Source: Candidatus Iainarchaeum sp.
Lineage (GTDB): Archaea > Iainarchaeota > Iainarchaeia > Iainarchaeales > GCA-2688035
NCBI GenBank assembly: GCA_026396975.1
Contig: JAPLVT010000047.1
Coordinates: 1-8,487 of the forward strand
DNA: 8,487 nucleotides
Direction: 5' to 3'
Shown here: positions 1 through 4,514 of the stretch, piece after piece
Position numbering within the stretch: the first letter of the stretch is position 1
How the letters are laid out: each line of letters opens with the position of its first letter
Translations under genes and position numbers: made by a program
The notes under the pieces: generated by a model
What the model was told of the DNA's origin: nothing
Seen by the model: the letters and a program-made list of their open reading frames with translations, nothing else
Databases searched by the model: none

Positions 1-267
1 GTTTTCAGATATTGAACACTCGATATAATTCAGGTCTTTCCATGCATTGCCAAACATTTTTTCCTGTTCAGTGCAAAACGTGCACCAGCTAGTGCCGAAA
101 CCATAAACCGTCACGCCTTTTTCAGTAAGGCATTTTGCAAAATCAAGAGTAGAAACAGCCTTGCCTGTTGGGTTATTAGAAACACCATTACTTGGCGGGT
201 TCACGCACCCACCGATAAAAAAGACTGCAATGAAAACTGAAAATAAGATAAGTTTTTCTCTTTTCAT
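1..267 (-). CDS. Thioredoxin-like lipoprotein, VKOR-partner type, C-terminus cut by window edge
   Basis: This frame starts at an ATG and runs open off the left edge (89 residues visible). Residues 1-20 are a lysine-rich start plus a hydrophobic segment ending FIGG before Cys21, which reads as a lipoprotein signal, so the mature protein should sit outside the membrane. A Ser/Asn/Pro linker (about 22-38) leads to a thioredoxin-like domain: LDFAKCLTEKG, then WCTFC (CxxC, Cys62 and Cys65), then MFGNAW and YIEC (Cys84). This order matches the Trx-like domain that accompanies or is fused to vitamin K epoxide reductase homologues, where the usual motif is WCPHC; here it is WCTFC. The inferred role is thiol-disulfide exchange with exported proteins or a VKOR/DsbB-like membrane partner. 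A TATA box centred 26 nt upstream of the ATG supports this start and a leaderless mRNA. Family assignment is by recognition only. Confidence 0.8.
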   Translation of the reverse strand, partial: MKREKLILFSVFIAVFFIGGCVNPPSNGVSNNPTGKAVSTLDFAKCLTEKGVTVYGFGTSWCTFCTEQEKMFGNAWKDLNYIECSISEN

Positions 268-288
268 AATAAAACAATTAATTGCCCA

Positions 289-297
289 TATATAAAG
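289..297 (-). promoter_or_regulatory. TATA box of the thioredoxin-like lipoprotein gene
   Basis: CTTTATATA on the minus strand is centred 26 nt upstream of the ATG at 267. This places transcription start at or next to the start codon, and no Shine-Dalgarno sequence is present in between. This is the strongest TATA match in the window. Confidence 0.6.
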
Positions 298-318
298 CCT
301 TGCTCTAGTAAGAGATTA

Positions 319-333
319 ACCTAATCATCGCCT
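319..333. repeat. Dispersed intergenic repeat, copy 1
   Basis: The plus-strand sequence ACCTAATCATCGCCT matches copy 2 (984-998) at 14 of 15 positions. The similarity continues after a 4-nt insertion: ATTTACAGTAT here against ACAGTAT there. It lies in the 163-nt gap between the lipoprotein start and the end of the basic orphan gene. A 5-bp inverted repeat, ATGTG(343-347)/CACAT(354-358), follows it. Confidence 0.45.
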
Positions 334-359
334 ATTTACAGTATGTGCGATAACACATT

Positions 360-390
360 AAAAAATAGCTTTATTTCTTGCTCAGCAAAG
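360..390 (-). terminator. Possible terminator after the basic orphan gene
   Basis: Downstream of the minus-strand gene that ends at 431, the sequence TTGCTGAGCAA (378-388) is a perfect inverted repeat with a very tight loop. About a dozen bases later the minus strand has a run of six T (360-365). Archaeal termination mainly needs the T-run, so the hairpin may be incidental. Confidence 0.3.
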
Positions 391-430
391 CGTCCTTTAG
401 TTGTGCGGTTGTTTTTTGTTCATTGTTTGT

Positions 431-859
431 TCACTTTGCTTTTTTAACATTGGCTATCCCATTCATTATTAGTTCTTCGTATTTTACCATTATTCCTTGC
501 AACATATCATCAAATGCCCTTGCGCGCGCATTAATTGCACTGCCGCTAGGATACGGATAATATCCATTCCCTGAGATTGCACGATGTGATTCATCCATCC
601 TTCTTTCAAGTTCTAAAAGCACATGTATTTTGGGTTGGCTCAAGCCACTTATCGCTTGTTTTCTAAGCGAATTTGATTCTCTTTCTTTTCTATCCATGGT
701 CCCTCTTTCAAACCTAGCAAAATAAGTCTCTAAAGGAGTTGATCGGATTACTATGACTTCACCCAACTTGCTTTGAGATTTCCTTTGCGGTAGCAACCTT
801 TTATGTCTTCTTTTTTGGTTTTGTCTTATCAAAAACCTTCTGCGCTTTGGAGTTGGCAT
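431..859 (-). CDS. Small basic protein, unknown function
   Basis: I do not recognise this 142-aa protein. The frame is open from a TTG at 970, but I place the start at the ATG at 859 because an ATTTAAAA box is centred about 28 nt upstream of it, the spacing seen at other genes here. The resulting N-terminus is strongly basic: MPTPKRRRFLIRQ followed by more Arg/Lys to about residue 32. Next come a short hydrophobic stretch (KLGEVIVIRS), a charged middle (RKERES), and a C-terminal part rich in helix formers with NARARAFDDMLQGIM. There is no signal peptide, membrane segment or cysteine pair. The basic tail suggests nucleic-acid or ribosome contact, but that is inference. It stops at TGA. The longer TTG form would add 37 residues. 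Confidence 0.55.
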   Translation of the reverse strand: MPTPKRRRFLIRQNQKRRHKRLLPQRKSQSKLGEVIVIRSTPLETYFARFERGTMDRKERESNSLRKQAISGLSQPKIHVLLELERRMDESHRAISGNGYYPYPSGSAINARARAFDDMLQGIMVKYEELIMNGIANVKKAK

Positions 860-883
860 ACTACAAATAGAAACGGGCAATTC

Positions 884-891
884 TTTTAAAT
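884..891 (-). promoter_or_regulatory. TATA-like box of the basic orphan gene
   Basis: ATTTAAAA on the minus strand is centred about 28 nt upstream of the ATG at 859. It would lie inside the coding region if the TTG at 970 were the start, so it argues for the shorter protein. Confidence 0.4.
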
Positions 892-982
892 CTGCCCTTG
901 CCTCTTTTTCCGAATTATAGCTAGTCTTCTTTTTTTCTCCTTCTATTCCTTTAGTGGCAACACCTACCAATTTTCAAGCGAC

Positions 983-997
983 GACCTCATCATCGCC
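983..997. repeat. Dispersed intergenic repeat, copy 2
   Basis: The plus-strand GACCTCATCATCGCC is identical over 15 nt to copy 3 at 2092-2106 and close to copy 1. It lies between the two minus-strand genes that end at 1048 and start at or below 970. Its 3' part also forms the left arm of the inverted repeat at 988-1020. Confidence 0.5.
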
Positions 998-1020
998 TAC
1001 AGTATCCAATGGTGATGATG
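988..1020. repeat. Inverted repeat in the intergenic gap
   Basis: CATCATCGCC (988-997) and GGTGATGATG (1011-1020) form a 10-bp stem with a 13-nt loop. Nine pairs are Watson-Crick and one is G-T on the plus strand, which becomes C-A on the minus-strand transcript. It follows the stop of the two-cysteine protein gene and could be a transcript end structure or part of the repeat element. Confidence 0.4.
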
Positions 1021-1047
1021 GTAAAAATATAACGTTTTCTGGAAGAT

Positions 1048-1371
1048 TTAAGGCATCATCTGGCCCCAGAGCGTTACAAAGTAACCGCCTTCGCAACTCG
1101 CGACATATCTCCCAAAGGGAAACCATTGGACCTTATAATCGCAGACTAGGATACCATCAGTTATGCCCATCTTTAGACTTTCTTCCTTTAGCTCTTGTAA
1201 AGCTTCTTCACTTCCAATTATTTTGTTTTCGGGAACGATTGTGCCGTCCTTTCTGCCTCTTTCTTGCAGGATCTTGTCGTGCAGTGCTTGGTCGTTAAGC
1301 CATGGCGCCCAGGCAAGCAAAAGCAGGAATAAGGCAATTGCCGCGATTACAATTTTCGTTTTTTGTTTCAT
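1048..1371 (-). CDS. Membrane-anchored protein with two external cysteines, unknown function
   Basis: This 107-aa protein has a Lys-rich start (MKQKTK) followed by one hydrophobic segment at about residues 7-22, then WAPWLNDQ. It reads as an N-in signal anchor with the rest outside the cell. Residues 28-70 are charged and helical (EEALQELKEESLK). The C-terminal third is aromatic and contains Cys77 and Cys93, 16 residues apart, which could form a disulfide. I do not recognise the family. The ATG is preceded by an AT-rich box (1400-1409) about 33 nt upstream, implying a leader of only a few bases. The thioredoxin-like lipoprotein nearby makes an oxidised extracytoplasmic protein plausible, but that link is inferred. 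Stop TAA. Confidence 0.6.
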   Translation of the reverse strand: MKQKTKIVIAAIALFLLLLAWAPWLNDQALHDKILQERGRKDGTIVPENKIIGSEEALQELKEESLKMGITDGILVCDYKVQWFPFGRYVASCEGGYFVTLWGQMMP

Positions 1372-1390
1372 ATCTTTAAATATCGATGGT

Positions 1391-1439
1391 GTTAATGCCT
1401 TAAAATTAACGGTTTTTGGGTTCAGTGGGTTACGCTGAA
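1391..1439. promoter_or_regulatory. Divergent promoter region with two small inverted repeats
   Basis: This gap separates the minus-strand 107-aa gene (start 1371) from the plus-strand 48-aa gene (start 1494). It holds GTTAAT(1391-1396)/ATTAAC(1405-1410), a perfect 6-bp inverted repeat overlapping the likely TATA element TTAATTTTAA (1400-1409, minus strand). It also holds TTCAG(1421-1425)/CTGAA(1435-1439). Such arms could be an operator, but each is short enough to arise by chance. Confidence 0.3.
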
Positions 1440-1463
1440 TCTAATCGTTTGCTGGGACAAAAG

Positions 1464-1470
1464 TTATTAA
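1464..1470 (+). promoter_or_regulatory. TATA-like box of the 48-aa membrane protein gene
   Basis: TTATTAA is centred 27 nt upstream of the ATG at 1494. This supports that internal ATG over the upstream in-frame start at 1416, which would precede the promoter. Confidence 0.45.
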
Positions 1471-1493
1471 GCACTTCAACCATATTGCGTATC

Positions 1494-1640
1494 ATGAAGA
1501 AAATAGATAAAGACCAGGCGCTGACTGCTATTGCAACCGTCCTCTTATTGTTCACTGCCATGATTAATTGGAACATTTATTCTTGGCTGATTTTAGTGGA
1601 AATACTAATGATTTTGGCCGCGTGGTATTTCAAAAAGTAG
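1494..1640 (+). CDS. Small two-helix membrane protein, 48 aa
   Basis: The protein starts MKKIDKDQ and then has two hydrophobic segments, about residues 9-24 (ALTAIATVLLLF) and 31-46 (WLILVEILMILAAW). They are separated by a short polar turn, NWNIYS, and the protein ends in KK. Charge placement (Lys at both ends) fits a hairpin with both termini in the cytoplasm. The frame is open from 1416, but I chose the ATG at 1494 because a TATA-like box sits 27 nt upstream and the extra 26 residues look unlike a protein start. It ends at TAG. It is the only plus-strand gene in the left third, divergent from the 107-aa protein and convergent with the cysteine-rich thioredoxin-fold gene. Family unknown. 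Confidence 0.5.
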   Translation: MKKIDKDQALTAIATVLLLFTAMINWNIYSWLILVEILMILAAWYFKK

Positions 1641-1681
1641 GCAAACTCCTGCATCATATCATTTGGGCAAAGCTCTTATCG

Positions 1682-2065
1682 TCATTGCTTTAGTGCTATG
1701 CTGTATTTAATAGCCTCTTTAATCATTTCTTTTGGCGGGTAAGGATACTGTTTTCCTTTGTAGGAATAGGTTCTGCATCCGCATTTGCATTCCTGTTTAA
1801 CGAATTCAGTTGCTCCCTTGCTTTGTTCGGAAAGTTCTTCGCAGGGCAGGCATCTGGCTTTGCTGATTTGTTCTTGAATGTCCTTTCCATCAATCCTTAT
1901 TGTCGGCGAGCCTGCAAACTTGTACTTTTCCGCTTTTTCACCCGAGTCAATCAGAATTTCTTCAACATCTGCTTTTGCGCCAAGTTCTTTCAAGCCATCT
2001 TTGATTAGTTCCTTAGTTTTTACACACCACGGGCAATCCAAAATATACAAAAGTTGAATTTTCAT
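1682..2065 (-). CDS. Cysteine-rich thioredoxin-fold protein
   Basis: This 127-aa protein starts MKIQLLYILDCPWC, a beta strand running into a CxxC active site (Cys11, Cys14). A helix (KTKELIKDGLKELG), a second strand (VEEILIDS) and GSPTIRIDGKDI follow; Pro54 after GS is in the place of the thioredoxin cis-proline. This arrangement resembles the small Trx-fold family annotated as DF-family/DUF2703-like proteins, which also end in a CR-x-Y segment and KEMIKEA. Unusual here are five more cysteines: CLPC (72, 75) and CKCGC (93, 95, 97), seven in total. They could bind a metal or form a second redox centre. I chose ATG 2065 because the family begins at MKI; an ATG at 2071 adds two residues. No TATA box is obvious upstream, so transcription from the polX operon is possible. 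Stop TGA. Confidence 0.7.
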   Translation of the reverse strand: MKIQLLYILDCPWCVKTKELIKDGLKELGAKADVEEILIDSGEKAEKYKFAGSPTIRIDGKDIQEQISKARCLPCEELSEQSKGATEFVKQECKCGCRTYSYKGKQYPYPPKEMIKEAIKYSIALKQ

Positions 2066-2091
2066 AATCATTGCCTTATGCTTTTGCCGTT

Positions 2092-2106
2092 GACCTCATC
2101 ATCGCC
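2092..2106. repeat. Dispersed intergenic repeat, copy 3
   Basis: GACCTCATCATCGCC on the plus strand is identical to copy 2 over 15 nt. It lies in the 71-nt gap between the polX stop and the start of the cysteine-rich thioredoxin-fold gene, 26 nt upstream of that start. The similarity ends at 2107. Confidence 0.5.
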
Positions 2107-2107
2107 G

Positions 2108-2113
2108 AAAAAA
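2108..2113 (-). terminator. Oligo-T run after polX
   Basis: A run of six T on the minus strand begins 23 nt past the polX stop codon. Oligo-T runs can end transcription in archaea. There is no hairpin, and the next gene lies close downstream in the same direction, so readthrough is also possible. Confidence 0.25.
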
Positions 2114-2136
2114 TTCTGTTGGTTGTTGCTTAAAAG

Positions 2137-2898
2137 CTATTGCTTCTTTTTTTCCACGAACTTTTTCATCGCAGCCTCTATTTCGCCCTCGTTCTCCCTT
2201 TCTTCAGGCGGAATGTAATCCAAGCCAAGCGCATTGTAAACATCCTCCTCTGTTTTGCTTGCGACAACCTTGCTGCCCCTGAAAACGCCGTATTCGCTCA
2301 GCTTCAGCCCTTTTTTTATGGCGATTTTGCGCAGCTCGATGCTGTGCGCCTTGCTGCCGGTGAAGTACTGCAGCGCGCTGCCCCACTGTAGCGGCTTTAC
2401 GACCCTGAGGTCAGCTTGCATTCCGCCGCGCAGCACAACGCTGCTTTTCGTTTCGCCGCTTGCCAACACTTTCTGCACCAAAGGCATTGAAACAAAAACC
2501 TTTGAAACAGCTTCGGGCTGCTCCGATGCAACAAGAATGTCAATGTCGCCGATTGTCTCCCTCTTTCTCCTGATGCTTCCGGCTGCTTCGACCTTTTGTG
2601 CCTCAGGCAGCCTGCGCAGCAGCCGCACTATTTCATTCGCAGCAGGAAGCGCCTTTTCAAGCGGCACTCTTTCCTTTTCCTTGCCGTCTGCCGTAATTGA
2701 CTTTAAAATTTCCATCTCGCTTTTTTCGCCGAAACCAGGGAGCTTCATTATTTTGTGCTGCTCCGCTGCTTTGCGCAAATCTTCGATGTTCCGCACTTTA
2801 AGCTTTTTGTAAAGCAGCATAAGTTTTTTCGGCCCGAGCCCCGGAACAGCATTCAGGGCTTCAACGTCAATCGGCATGCTTTTCCTGAGTTCGTCCAA
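2137..2898 (-). CDS. polX: PolX-family DNA polymerase, polymerase core after an in-frame TAG
   Basis: This carries the polymerase part of a family X DNA polymerase, which fills short gaps in base-excision or end-joining repair. Numbering as one protein with the upstream piece (the TAG as 71): a helix-hairpin-helix NAVPGLGPKK (97-105), a second hairpin KLPGFGEKS, and the palm nucleotidyltransferase motif AAGSIRRKRETIGDID with metal-binding Asp198 and Asp200. The third Asp is 243 (ADLRVV). LQYFTGS (257-262) matches the nucleotide-binding YF-GS of pol beta, and a thumb follows to residue 333. There is no C-terminal PHP exonuclease domain, unlike bacterial PolX of about 570 aa. The nominal start is a TTG with no clear ribosome-binding site. 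It lies in the same frame as the upstream piece, only nine sense codons after the TAG. Alone it would lack the 8-kDa lyase domain. All catalytic residues are intact, so decay, if any, is recent. Confidence 0.85.
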   Translation of the reverse strand: MDELRKSMPIDVEALNAVPGLGPKKLMLLYKKLKVRNIEDLRKAAEQHKIMKLPGFGEKSEMEILKSITADGKEKERVPLEKALPAANEIVRLLRRLPEAQKVEAAGSIRRKRETIGDIDILVASEQPEAVSKVFVSMPLVQKVLASGETKSSVVLRGGMQADLRVVKPLQWGSALQYFTGSKAHSIELRKIAIKKGLKLSEYGVFRGSKVVASKTEEDVYNALGLDYIPPEERENEGEIEAAMKKFVEKKKQ

Positions 2899-2925
2899 AT
2901 AATGCAGTTTGCCCTTTTTGATAAT

Positions 2926-2928
2926 CTA
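2926..2928 (-). other. In-frame TAG codon interrupting polX
   Basis: Minus-strand codons around it read AAA AAA ACT GAA TAG ATT ATC AAA. The frame before and after is the same, and both sides match the PolX family. GAG (Glu) to TAG is one base change. Options are a nonsense mutation, a sequencing or assembly error, amber readthrough, or a split gene. Confidence 0.85.
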
Positions 2929-3138
2929 TTCAGTTTTTTTTGCAATGGCTTCGCCGACTCCGGGAATTTCTTCCAGGGCTTTCAGCCCGCCCCCTTTGTA
3001 GATTTCCTCGACAGGCTCGCTAAGGGACTCTATCGCAAAAGCGGCTGCCCTGTAAGCGCGCGGCTTCCACTGCACGTTCTGCATCTCGAGAATATCGGCT
3101 ACCTCGAAAAATATTTTTGCGACTTCCTCGTTTTTCAT
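2926..3138 (-). CDS. polX: PolX-family DNA polymerase, N-terminal lyase-domain piece ending at in-frame TAG
   Basis: These 70 codons encode most of the 8-kDa domain of a PolX polymerase: MKNEEVAKIFFEVADILE, then WKPRAYRAAAFAIESL, then the helix-hairpin-helix EIPGVGEAIAKK. Aligned by eye to human pol beta (GVGTKIAEKIDEF), Lys68 falls on the Schiff-base lysine Lys72 of the dRP-lyase, and the TAG falls on the position of Glu75. The next in-frame codons read IIKKGKLHY and join directly to LDELRKSMP, as the family expects, so no base is gained or lost. The preceding Thr69 stands where Ile is usual, a second oddity within three codons. The ATG overlaps the stop of the UPF0282 gene as ATGA, so translation is probably coupled. 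As written this piece cannot polymerise DNA. Confidence 0.8.
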   Translation of the reverse strand: MKNEEVAKIFFEVADILEMQNVQWKPRAYRAAAFAIESLSEPVEEIYKGGGLKALEEIPGVGEAIAKKTE

Positions 3139-4079
3139 TGCCTAGCAGCCCCCGCTTTTTTGCGCGCGCCCGCAATTAATTTATTCAGCTTTTGGAAAGA
3201 AAAATCTTCCCATTCAACCCAGCGCGTCGGGCCGTTTTTTTCGTATGCCCTCAGGACCGCGGGCTTTTCCCCAAGCATTTCCGCTGCTGTGCACACGCGC
3301 TTGCCGAGCCTTTTCGCTTTTTTGTAAACCTCCCAATACAACTCAGGATACCTGTAATCGCGCAGCAGGTGATGGTCGATAACATACCACCTGCAGCGTG
3401 TGTGCTCTATTATTCTCACTGTGTTCTCAATCGCCTTCTTGAAGTTTGCGAAAGAGGCTACATAGCCAAGCAGGTAGGTTGGGAAGCCGTCCAGAATCAA
3501 AAAAGTAGGCTTTTCTTTTATTATGGAATCCGCCTGTTCGCGCAGATAAACCCCGTTCAAATCAGAGGTGTAAAGCAATTTTTCTTTTCCCTCGATGACG
3601 CTTACCATCAGCACAAAACCGAGGTTTGTTCCCTGCGGGCCGTGCCACTGCGGCTTGCTGAATCGCACAATCGTGCTGCCGAACCTGAACTCTTTGCCGT
3701 CCGCAAAATGAATTTCTTTCGCAAGCTTTTCTGCTTTCGGAAGGAAAGAAGCAGCCCTGCCTTCCTGCGAATGGTTGATTTTATTTTTTGGGTGCTTTAT
3801 CAAGAGGATTTTTCCGCCGTACAGCCGCTTGTCTCCCTCGTCGATGAAATGGTCATAGTGGTAATGCGTTATTGCCACAATATCGCTCTGGCTGCAAGCG
3901 CGCCTTATCCGCTCGTCGTATTTGCCGGCCAAATCGCAGCGCTGCCCGTGCGGCAATGGAAAAGAGTCGACCTCGTCCGCTATCCCCGGGTCTATTGTGA
4001 TAGTAACGTCTTTGGTGCGCACCTGCGTGCAGCTGCTCTTTACCCCCAAACTGTCGAAAGCGATGAAATTAATTTTCAT
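3135..4079 (-). CDS. UPF0282-family metallo-beta-lactamase-fold hydrolase
   Basis: This 314-aa protein has the metallo-beta-lactamase fold. It starts MKINFIAFDSLGVKS, the characteristic opening of the archaeal UPF0282 family. A strand reaches IDPG (29-32), then comes the metal-binding THYHYDH (HxHxDH, residues 72-77). Further likely metal ligands are His146 (QWHGPQG), Asp173 (YTSDLNG) and His236/His237 (VIDHHLL). The substrate of this family is not known to me; relatives include nucleases and other phosphodiesterases. I chose the ATG at 4079 over an upstream TTG at 4088 because it matches the family start. It lies 21 nt after the TRASH-like gene and overlaps polX by ATGA, so all three are probably one operon. 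The protein is cytoplasmic, with no signal peptide. The Lys/Arg/Ala-rich tail after about 295 is a loose extension. Confidence 0.88.
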   Translation of the reverse strand: MKINFIAFDSLGVKSSCTQVRTKDVTITIDPGIADEVDSFPLPHGQRCDLAGKYDERIRRACSQSDIVAITHYHYDHFIDEGDKRLYGGKILLIKHPKNKINHSQEGRAASFLPKAEKLAKEIHFADGKEFRFGSTIVRFSKPQWHGPQGTNLGFVLMVSVIEGKEKLLYTSDLNGVYLREQADSIIKEKPTFLILDGFPTYLLGYVASFANFKKAIENTVRIIEHTRCRWYVIDHHLLRDYRYPELYWEVYKKAKRLGKRVCTAAEMLGEKPAVLRAYEKNGPTRWVEWEDFSFQKLNKLIAGARKKAGAARQ

Positions 4080-4100
4080 AGCATGCAAGCGCTTTTTTTT

Positions 4101-4439
4101 TCAGTCGCGCGCTTTTCTTTTTTCGAATGTCTCGGCGCATTTTTTGCTGCAGAAAATGTATGTCTTTCCGTCTATTTCCCTTTCAACCGCATTGTCCAAA
4201 TCCAGCTCGCCCTTGCACGCGCCGCATTCCTCTATTTCGGTGTCCTCATACCCCTCTACAAACCCGGCTTCGCCTGGGCTGATTTCATCCTCTTCCATCT
4301 GTTCCTCGCGCTCTTCCTTGTCGTAAATGTCATCCTCTTCCTTTTCAAGCTCGCGCTCGTGCTCTTCAGTTTCCTTCAGCGGCTCTTCCTTTTCCTTTTT
4401 GTCAACCCACTTTTTTAACTGCTGTTTTTTAGTCGGCAT
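4101..4439 (-). CDS. TRASH/YHS-like zinc-finger protein with long charged arm
   Basis: This 112-aa protein has two parts. Residues 1-56 are almost all Lys, Glu and Asp (for example KEKEEPLKETEEHERELEK), which should be a long helix, coiled coil or disordered arm. Residues 72-101 form a small treble-clef-type metal site: CGAC (Cys72, Cys75), 21 residues, then FCSKKC (Cys97, Cys101), ending CAETFEKRK. This is the C-x2-C-x(19-22)-C-x3-C pattern of TRASH/YHS domains, which bind zinc or sense metals such as copper. There is no DNA-binding helix-turn-helix, so it is not a standard TRASH metal regulator. The ATG at 4439 is preceded four bases upstream by a run of seven G that could pair with the 16S 3' end, supporting this start over one at 4463. 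It is first gene of the operon with the UPF0282 gene and polX. Confidence 0.72.
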   Translation of the reverse strand: MPTKKQQLKKWVDKKEKEEPLKETEEHERELEKEEDDIYDKEEREEQMEEDEISPGEAGFVEGYEDTEIEECGACKGELDLDNAVEREIDGKTYIFCSKKCAETFEKRKARD

Positions 4440-4443
4440 GCGA

Positions 4444-4451
4444 CCCCCCCT
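4444..4451 (-). promoter_or_regulatory. G-run ribosome-binding site of the TRASH-like gene
   Basis: AGGGGGGG on the minus strand ends four bases before the ATG at 4439. It decides that start over the upstream in-frame start at 4463. It is the clearest ribosome-binding-like site of the window, where most other monocistronic starts look leaderless. Confidence 0.45.
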
Positions 4452-4485
4452 AAATGCAAGCAATTCAAATAGGTGTGAGATTCAG

Positions 4486-4493
4486 TTTAATAA
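4486..4493. promoter_or_regulatory. Shared TATA-like box between divergent genes
   Basis: TTTAATAA (plus) or TTATTAAA (minus) lies in the 75-nt gap between the TRASH-like and nitroreductase genes. For the plus strand it is centred 25 nt before the ATG at 4515, giving a leaderless start. For the minus strand it would start RNA near 4463, giving a leader of about 24 nt with the G-rich ribosome-binding site. One element may serve both directions. Confidence 0.45.
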
Positions 4494-4514
4494 CTTTTTT
4501 AATCAACAAAAAAT

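Noticed and set aside
1416..1493. Longer start for the 48-aa membrane protein
   Set aside because: It would begin upstream of the TATA-like box, and the added residues are unlike a membrane protein N-terminus.
319..2106. Repeats as C/D box guide RNAs, because the minus strand reads GATGATGA (box C-like)
   Set aside because: No CTGA box D or D' lies at a suitable distance in any copy, and copy 1 has a changed box.
319..2106. The three repeats as a CRISPR array
   Set aside because: Copies are 15 nt, hundreds of bases apart, and separated by genes.
2137..2200. Second readthrough of the TAG that ends polX, since the frame stays open for 22 codons to a TGA near 2070
   Set aside because: The added residues resemble nothing in PolX, the protein already has the full pol beta length, and a 22-codon open run is common by chance.
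2926..2928. TAG fully reassigned to a sense codon in this organism
   Set aside because: TAG also ends the 48-aa gene (1640) and the glycosidase-like gene (6290) at natural protein ends. The porA, porB and UPF0282 genes contain no internal TAG. Local readthrough is not excluded.
2899..2935. Frameshift explanation for the split polX
   Set aside because: Codons before and after the TAG are in the same phase and both match the family; shifting by one at the A7 run gives unrelated residues.
3192..4418. A 408-residue open frame on the plus strand
   Set aside because: It lies opposite the UPF0282 and TRASH-like genes, has no family resemblance and is rich in Phe/Ala/Val as expected for an antisense shadow of charged, GC-biased genes.
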